Positions 57,440 to 64,000 of a DNA stretch of 64,000 nt are shown in pieces (position 1 is the first letter of the stretch; every line of letters starts with the position of its first letter). A model generated the notes under the pieces. That model did no database searches and was not told where the DNA came from. It saw only the letters and a program-made list of their open reading frames with translations. The stretch covers positions 528,734-592,733 of the forward strand of contig SCFE01000043.1 in the NCBI GenBank assembly GCA_004352715.1, given 5' to 3'. Made by a program: the position numbers and the translations under genes. The stretch is from Hofstenia miamia. Lineage: Eukaryota; Xenacoelomorpha; Acoela.

Positions 57440-58087
57440 CATATTAGGCTATCTTTAATCACGTTTGTATATTTAGGCATCCGATTTTTCCTCTCAACGT
57501 CGCGACCAAACTAATAGAAACTCGTTTTTGTCAGAAACCTCGCAGTCAATCACGTCTTGTTTCTACGCCCCTTTTCATATTCAAATGATCATGAGTAGAA
57601 GAAGGCATTGATGTTAATGAAAACGAAGATATCCTAATTTTCACCCAGCTCCTTTCATAGCTGCAAAGCAAAAAAAGTTCTTTTCAGAGCTACATTTCAA
57701 TCAGCTTTTTTTAGAGCTACCAATATAAATCAAAACATTATTTAATATTTTATTACGGATTAATGCTTTATATACAACTACAACTATCAGAAAATAATAC
57801 CAATCTCGTTTAAGTTCTTGCTTTGTATATAGAATTGCTCGCATTTCAGTTTTAGGGAGAGATTTTGTTCTCGCTCTTAACGTGACTTGCTTGCTTTTGC
57901 GATCTTCATATTTTGTAATTATATATATAATCAGTTCTCGAATGCAGTATTAGATTTTAAAAGTACATCCCAAAATATTTAAATAAATATTATATTTAGT
58001 AAAATACATTTGCAATTAATCAATTGTGACAGAATACAAGAAATCAGTGTAAAACCTAATTGCAGCAAGTCCACATCACTGCAGTGC
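57440..58087. other. Spacer inside the transposon, no gene seen
   Basis: Between the left repeat array and the tRNA-like segment. No open frame with family features. Confidence 0.4.
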
Positions 58088-58260
58088 ACAAACAGGCTGG
58101 AATCGAACCAGCAGTCTCCTATATGTATAGAGGTTGTGACTGCAGCTCGAAATTTTGGAAATTCAATTTAAATTTTCCAAATTTTGTTTGTATTTGAATA
58201 TCGAGCTGCAGTTACAACCCCATATGTATATAGGTGTGTTTCCAATACACCACTGTTTGC
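58088..58260 (-). tRNA. tRNA-like gene split by a hairpin in the anticodon arm (probable pseudogene)
   Basis: On the minus strand, GCAAACA (58260-58254) can pair with TGTTTGT (58094-58088) as an acceptor stem, with one G-U pair. TGGTGTATTGG matches the A box with a D arm GGTG...CACC. GCTGGTTCGATTCCAGC (58112-58096) is a perfect T arm with the B box. The anticodon arm, expected as CCTAT...ATAGG, is separated by about 100 bases that form a long imperfect hairpin (GGTTGTAACTGCAGCTCGA and its inverted partner). Neither a sensible anticodon with U33 and a purine at 37 nor a standard intron position is clear, so I call it a tRNA-derived pseudogene or SINE piece. Confidence 0.45.
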
Positions 58261-58503
58261 TGAATGAAATATATGACTTTAAAAGATGTAAAATGTGTAA
58301 GAAATTACAAATATTCAATTAAAAATCTTCCGTCAATGAAAATTGCAACAGTAGGAGCTAAAAAAGTAGATTATTGTAATACATTACCTACAAGTTATTT
58401 GATTAATTGTAACTATGTATAACAAATTCAATTTTACATGAATAAAAAACATTTTAATTCGGATTTTCGCAAATAAAGTAAAACAACAAGTGTAAAAAAA
58501 ATA

Positions 58504-61319
58504 TCAATTTAAATTTGGGCAAAACCAAATGTCTTTTTCTTGTGACGGTAATGCATTTATATTGAGGCAATTTTTATGCCACCATTGTGGACACCTATCA
58601 CAACCAATCCATTCACTACTAGTTGTTGTACCTGAACAGAGAGGACACTCATTAAAATTGAAAGACGCCAGACAATTGTCCAAAAATAAATTGAAAATGT
58701 GTCTACGAACATCAGGAATTTCATTACATTCCGATTTTAGAACGAAACATTCATGGATAATGTACACAAGATAGGCCCCACAACTGCTGCCATCTTCTTG
58801 CAGAGGATGATTAAGGCCACAAAAAGAATAGTTTTTAAAATCCCAAATATCCTTTGGAAGCATATTCAAGAAATTTTCGACTATTTCTGTATGAGATTTT
58901 GAAAGCTGTGATTGAATACACAAGGAATCAATGCAATACACACTTAATGTATAATTATTTTTCATTAAAACAATTCCGGTCCAATGTCCAGATTCACAAA
59001 TTGGTATAACAATGAATTCTGGATTTTTCATATCAGCAAACAACCGCTGAAAATCGGTGGTTTTGTTTATGAGTGGCACAACTAGTGGATCAAGAATAAA
59101 AAAATTTTGTGGACAAAGCTTATTTAGGAGAGCAAACACAAGGCTTCCAGTCAACCACCCTTTGAAGAATTGAGGCATGCATTTGACACATTTATTTCTT
59201 AACTCATTTGACAAAAGTTCAGGAGGAACCAATGATAGTAAGTCAATAAAAGAAAGTTGAGTAGAATTTACTGTAAAACAAACTGTATTGATGGGATTAT
59301 CTTTGGCTAATCTGAGTAAATAATTCCAATCAGAAGTCAATCTCGGAAACTTATGAATTGATATTCTTTTAGTAAAAACTCCAACACGTTTAGATGATCT
59401 TTTTTTACTCCAAAACTCCATAGGTTCTGTAAAGGTGTGCGCAATGTCATCATCACTTGGACATTCCTCACGAAAAATGACATCCGAAATAATCTTAATA
59501 CGATTTTCAAGAGTTTCTAAAATGGTGCGAACATAATTAGCAGCGGACAAAGGGGGATTTTCCAACAGCACACGCTTCTCAAATGAAAAATATGACTCCA
59601 CTATTCCATTTGTCAATGGTTCACGATGTATGAACTTCCTGTTCGAAAATATACTTACTGATAACAATGGAAAGTATTTCAGAAAATGATGAAGAAGAAT
59701 ATCAATTACCTTTGGTGCATAGTACTGATTGAGTGGATTAGCAACAATTTCATCGCTTAGTAATGTCTTTTTATAAACATCACTAAAAAAGCTTAAAAAC
59801 GAATTGCATGTATCATTCGGAAAATCATTTCCAAACTCTCGGTTCATGTCAGAACAATCTGTATCACTTTTAGAAAATTCTTTTTTTAAATTCTCAAACG
59901 AAATATCAATAGAGGAATGTGAACGTTTCGAACCAAAAACATAACACACATCAATGAAAAACGCAACAACAGCATCAAAATTTGAAGTTGACATAAGCAA
60001 AGAAAATGAACATTTTGCAAATGTATGAACATGGTTTGGAATGCAATGCTGTCGTAAAAGTTTCGCAAAACGATGGAGATTATGTGCAACGCAAGTTGTT
60101 AGTATAGTATAAGGAGCTTGAATGGTAGCATTTCGTCCAACAGTAGTTTCAAAAAAATATGATATGTATGCATTTAATGACATTTTATTAGTAGCCAGAC
60201 ACAGTGAAGACAAAAGAGCAAAGCTGAAATCGCTAACTGTAAGTTTCGGGAATAACTTCCCCCCTAGTTTAGCAAGCAAGTTATGTAAAAAAAAGGTTAT
60301 TAATGTAACAGTATGAGATGAAGATATAAAAGTCCCAAGAACCATATGGGGACGCACCTCATTCGTTGAAATATTAAGATTTACGCAACGCCCAATTACT
60401 GCATACTCATATACTGTCTGGCAATACGGAGTAATCTTCTTCACTACTGATCCGGTGGCATCAATATGAAGTGAAAAATCATTCCGTTTACATAATTCCC
60501 TGAAAAGTTCTACCTGCTTTTTTAAAAAAAGTATCATATGAAACGGCTTATAGGAAATATTTTGTATAAAACCACCAGGTAACACTGAATGTAAGGATTG
60601 GTCTAAACATAGCAAATCAATGAAATCATCAGAATGCAACCGGGTGGAAAGATGATCTTCTGACTTGATTTTGCGCAAAGAACTTAAATTAGGAATATCT
60701 TTAACGTCACTTTGTTTGTAGACCCATTCAGCGACAGAACTATTTCTCAGCTCTTTTTTAATCTTATCTCTACGGGCTCCCGAAATCCTAATCTTGTTGT
60801 TGTTATTGTCAGCGCAGATTTTGCCAGAACTATAAATGACTTTTACACAAAAATCTTCAGTAGATGCATTATAATCCTGCAATTTCAAAGAGAATTTTAC
60901 ATTACAATGAATACAAATTGCAGTTGCAAGCCAATAGTGCTGCAAAAATTCATTATAACGGAAAGAAAACTGACAAAAAAAAAATAGTCGCATAAAATAT
61001 TAGAAAGTACAGATGTCCAGCCTTTCTTCATATACAATCGTCGTTTGAGTTTCATTTCTGGAAAGTATGGTAAGAGCATTTGGCGATTAACATCGAATTC
61101 ATATGTGAGTTCATTATCCTTTGTAATACACTTAAGTCTAGAGTTCACAAAATTGTAAACACTTTTTCTATTGCGAAGGCTATTCTCAAAGGAAAATTGT
61201 AAACAGATTTCCCCATAAATGGAATGCTCATTTCGATACGAATGGCTGAATAATGATTTATTTGCATTGTAAAATACAATAATATCTGGGGTAAAGTCGA
61301 GTAAAGTATGACGACCCAT
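58504..61319 (-). CDS. Transposase with DDE-like core, Ulp1/C48 protease and PHD-type finger
   Basis: The main frame (60993-58504) has 829 residues. Core: HIDATGSVVKK with Asp178, VSDFSFALLSS with Asp255, CVAHNLH (C301, H304) and TNGIVESYFSFEKR with Glu466. This fits a DDE nuclease of MULE-like or KDZ-like type. Residues about 610-775 form a Ulp1/SENP-type cysteine protease domain with GHWTG (His670), CIDS (Asp689), LQEDGSSCGAY (Gln732, Cys738): the full catalytic set. Residues 783-825 form a C4HC-type finger (CPLC, CDRC, HKNC, WFC) that ends before the usual last Cys of a PHD finger. An upstream frame (61319-60991) starts MGRHTLLDFTPDIIVFYN and reads into the same T10 run (minus strand, 60975-60984) where the main frame begins, so one start-proximal frameshift separates them. 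The real start is probably 61319. The enzyme likely binds the 102-bp repeats and moves the element; the C48 domain may act on SUMO or serve as a binding module (inference). Confidence 0.8.
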
Positions 61320-61340
61320 CTAAAAATATTAATAATAAAT

Positions 61341-61546
61341 AAATTAACCGTGTCTAGAATTCCAGGATTGAATATAATCATATTTAGAATTGAAATTAAC
61401 GCTGTCTAAAATTCCAGGATGGAATATAACGATTTTAGACTAGAAATAAGGTTTGTCTAGAATTCCAGGATTGAATATAATCATATTTAGAATAAATATT
61501 AACGCTGTCTAAAATTCCAGGATGGAATATAACGATTTTAGACTAG
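61341..61546 (-). repeat. Subterminal repeats, right array (inverted)
   Basis: Two units of the same 102-bp repeat in the opposite orientation (TCTAGAATTCCAGGATTGAA at 61352 and again about 102 bp later), directly inside the right inverted repeat. Confidence 0.85.
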
Positions 61547-61753
61547 TAAAACATGAAAAGATATCATTCTAAATTAAACAACGTCTTTGCATATCATATC
61601 ACGAATATATATAAACAGATTTATCGTAACAACGCTTTTAATTCACCATAAACAGTAGTATTGAGATTCAGGTGTTCATTCAATAGCAACGTTTAGTGTC
61701 AACATTACGTAAAGTTTCCATTTGATTTGCGTTTTTATTGGCTAAATTGACAC
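61547..61753 (-). repeat. Right terminal inverted repeat (cut by gap)
   Basis: Inverted partner of 56482-56688. It ends at the first N of the gap at 61754. Confidence 0.9.
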
Positions 61754-62753
61754 NNNNNNNNNNNNNNNNNNNNNNNNNNNNNNNNNNNNNNNNNNNNNNN
61801 NNNNNNNNNNNNNNNNNNNNNNNNNNNNNNNNNNNNNNNNNNNNNNNNNNNNNNNNNNNNNNNNNNNNNNNNNNNNNNNNNNNNNNNNNNNNNNNNNNNN
61901 NNNNNNNNNNNNNNNNNNNNNNNNNNNNNNNNNNNNNNNNNNNNNNNNNNNNNNNNNNNNNNNNNNNNNNNNNNNNNNNNNNNNNNNNNNNNNNNNNNNN
62001 NNNNNNNNNNNNNNNNNNNNNNNNNNNNNNNNNNNNNNNNNNNNNNNNNNNNNNNNNNNNNNNNNNNNNNNNNNNNNNNNNNNNNNNNNNNNNNNNNNNN
62101 NNNNNNNNNNNNNNNNNNNNNNNNNNNNNNNNNNNNNNNNNNNNNNNNNNNNNNNNNNNNNNNNNNNNNNNNNNNNNNNNNNNNNNNNNNNNNNNNNNNN
62201 NNNNNNNNNNNNNNNNNNNNNNNNNNNNNNNNNNNNNNNNNNNNNNNNNNNNNNNNNNNNNNNNNNNNNNNNNNNNNNNNNNNNNNNNNNNNNNNNNNNN
62301 NNNNNNNNNNNNNNNNNNNNNNNNNNNNNNNNNNNNNNNNNNNNNNNNNNNNNNNNNNNNNNNNNNNNNNNNNNNNNNNNNNNNNNNNNNNNNNNNNNNN
62401 NNNNNNNNNNNNNNNNNNNNNNNNNNNNNNNNNNNNNNNNNNNNNNNNNNNNNNNNNNNNNNNNNNNNNNNNNNNNNNNNNNNNNNNNNNNNNNNNNNNN
62501 NNNNNNNNNNNNNNNNNNNNNNNNNNNNNNNNNNNNNNNNNNNNNNNNNNNNNNNNNNNNNNNNNNNNNNNNNNNNNNNNNNNNNNNNNNNNNNNNNNNN
62601 NNNNNNNNNNNNNNNNNNNNNNNNNNNNNNNNNNNNNNNNNNNNNNNNNNNNNNNNNNNNNNNNNNNNNNNNNNNNNNNNNNNNNNNNNNNNNNNNNNNN
62701 NNNNNNNNNNNNNNNNNNNNNNNNNNNNNNNNNNNNNNNNNNNNNNNNNNNNN
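61754..62753. other. Assembly gap of 1000 N
   Basis: Hides the outer right end of the long-TIR transposon and whatever follows. After it, 62754-62844 reads as a Lys-rich frame (KTSNLKRKRTEQYIFKNKKF, then stop) without a recognised family. Confidence 0.9.
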
Positions 62754-62844
62754 TGAACAAGATAAAACTAGTAATCTTAAGAGGAAGAGAACGGAACAAT
62801 ATATTTTCAAGAATAAAAAGTTCGCAAAAACATCAAAGCTTTAA

Positions 62845-63012
62845 AACGTGGCATATTGCGGGAATGCATTATTTGAAATATTAATAGTTCAGGAAATAAG
62901 ATGTCTCGAATTTTGCAGCAATCAACAGATGGGAAGTACTTTTTAATATCATCAAGCAAAGTATTTTTGTCAATGTATTTATCAATGATTTCATTGATTA
63001 CGGTTTTTTAAA
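62845..63012. other. Segment partly repeated inside the fold-back element
   Basis: 62848-62912 (ATATTGC...TTAATAGTTCAGGAAA) is about 90% identical to 63297-63360 inside the neighbouring fold-back element, suggesting related elements side by side. Confidence 0.5.
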
Positions 63013-63801
63013 AACTGTAGTGAATTTCTATAGGTGGCTATTTTATAGGTAAAAAAATAATGGATCAGGTAAATTAAAATTAATATTGCCAAATAGAATT
63101 CGATATTGCCATTACAAAAAACAATTTTGCCACTTAAAAATATTGTTATTTTTCTTTAAATCGATTTTTTTGTTACAGTTCACTTGATGCATTTTTACTT
63201 CATACTTAGTAGTTTGTTCATAGAATTTGCAGTGCTCAAGTTAATGTTGGAATTTGATTTTCTTATATAATATACAGTTTTATTTAAAGCATAACATATT
63301 GCAGGAATTCATTATTTTAAATATTAATAGTTCAGGAAACAAGATGTCTCTAATTTTGTTTTAAACTTGAAAATCAGGTGGCAATATTACCTGAAGTAGT
63401 ATTAAGCAAAATAATAGTGTTTTAAATTTGAAAATCAGTGGGCAGTATTAAATGAAGGGGCATTAGAAACATTTTGCATTAGAAAACCAAGCTTTAATAT
63501 ACCACATATTAGTGACATTATCTACAAGTAAAATTATGCAGCTTTATATAAGAAAATCAAGTTCCAACATTAACTCAAGCAGTGTTAATTCTACAAAGAA
63601 ACTACTAAATATGGTGTAAAAAAACATAAAGAGAACTGTAACAAAAATATTTGATTTAATAAAAATAATAATTTTTTTAATTGGCAACATTGTTTTTTCT
63701 AATGACAATATTGAATTCTATTTGGCAATATTAATTTCAATTTACCTGATTCATTATTTTTTTACCTATAAAATAGCCACTTATAGAACTTCACTATGGT
63801 T
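63013..63801. mobile_element. Fold-back element with 258-bp inverted arms
   Basis: 63013-63270 and 63544-63801 are inverted copies of equal length (258 bp), about 80-85% similar by eye, around a 273-bp centre. The ends read AACTGTAGTGAATTTCTATA and, from the other side, AACCATAGTGAAGTTCTATA. The outermost motif resembles AACCGTAGTGAAGTTCTA at the left edge of the long-TIR transposon (56279). It encodes nothing. It is a MITE-like non-autonomous element, possibly moved by that transposon's enzyme. Confidence 0.75.
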
Positions 63802-63849
63802 GTTCCTAAAGTTGATATCATATTCTTTAGGTAATTACATTTAATCCCA

Positions 63850-64000
63850 AAAATTAAAATGCCAAAGAAATAAATAACCAAATACTTATGACATAAAAGA
63901 GCAAACAATTAAAACACCAAAAAATAAAATCCCAAAGAAATATAATGCCAAATCTAAATAAAATGCCAAAGAATTAAAATACCAAACAGTGAAAATGCCA
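63850..64000. repeat. Degenerate minisatellite, units of about 14-16 bp
   Basis: Repeats of the type AAAATGCCAAAGAATT with many variants (AAAACACCAAAAAAT, AAAATCCCAAAGAAAT), running to the window end. Confidence 0.7.

Larger units (their letters stand above)
56279..61753 (-). mobile_element. Long-TIR DNA transposon encoding DDE-C48-PHD protein
   Basis: 56482-56688 and 61547-61753 are inverted copies of each other, 207 bp with only two differences by eye. The right copy runs into a 1000-N gap, so the repeats may be longer. On the left, sequence further out starts near 56279 with AACCGTAGTGAAGTTCTA, which I take as the likely outer end. Inside both repeats lie inverted arrays of a 102-bp repeat. 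The single gene (58504-61319) is on the minus strand. The target duplication cannot be read because the right end is hidden. Near-identical ends imply recent insertion. It sits about 200 bp upstream of the tetraspanin start. Confidence 0.8.

Noticed and set aside
59886-60089. Other-frame open stretches inside 58504-60993 on both strands
   Set aside because: Shadows of the 829-residue transposase frame.

Overview
This window is an AT-rich stretch of an animal (metazoan, most likely invertebrate) nuclear genome. The evidence is a spliced four-exon tetraspanin gene, animal-type non-LTR retrotransposons, several classes of cut-and-paste transposon, TA/TAA/GATAA microsatellites and scaffold gaps. 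I cannot name the species from sequence alone. There are no operons, CRISPR arrays or prokaryotic features.

Host genes are few. The clear one is a tetraspanin on the minus strand (43776-56077). Its four exons join in frame with GT-AG introns to 900 nt (299 residues) with four membrane segments, a CCG motif and six cysteines in the large loop. Its introns hold a Tc1-type transposase remnant, LINE pieces and a tRNA-headed repeat. A second, unrecognised gene ends on the plus strand at 18000; its last two coding exons (15188-15256 and 17903-18000) are visible.

Layout. 1-2813: one partial and one nearly complete copy of a DNA transposon with decayed transposase. 5290-6345: piggyBac transposase remnant carrying a small TTAA-flanked element. 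10113-12493: Harbinger-like element with TTA target duplications, clustered subterminal repeats and a MADF-domain exon. 19638-25221: CR1/L2-like LINE (minus) with an esterase-type ORF1 and APE endonuclease/RT ORF2. 26086-28930: a different LINE with restriction-like endonuclease, ending in TAA repeats. 28985-37640: a nested stack, in which a plus-strand LINE is split by a TA-duplicating DNA element that itself holds minus-strand LINE copies. 37640-43190: decayed LINE pieces. 43776-56077: tetraspanin. 56279-61753 and beyond: a long-TIR DNA transposon whose transposase has an added Ulp1/C48 protease domain and a PHD-type finger. 63013-63801: a fold-back element with 258-bp arms.

The most interesting system is the transposon at 56.3-61.8 kb. 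It has 207 bp of visible terminal inverted repeat differing at only two positions, inverted arrays of 102-bp subterminal repeats, a DDE-like core, a complete C48 catalytic set and a zinc finger. The nearby fold-back element shares its apparent outermost motif and may be a dependent relative. Several single-N positions in the assembly are flanked by near-identical direct copies. These look like unmerged contig or haplotype ends, so local duplications there should not be read as biology.
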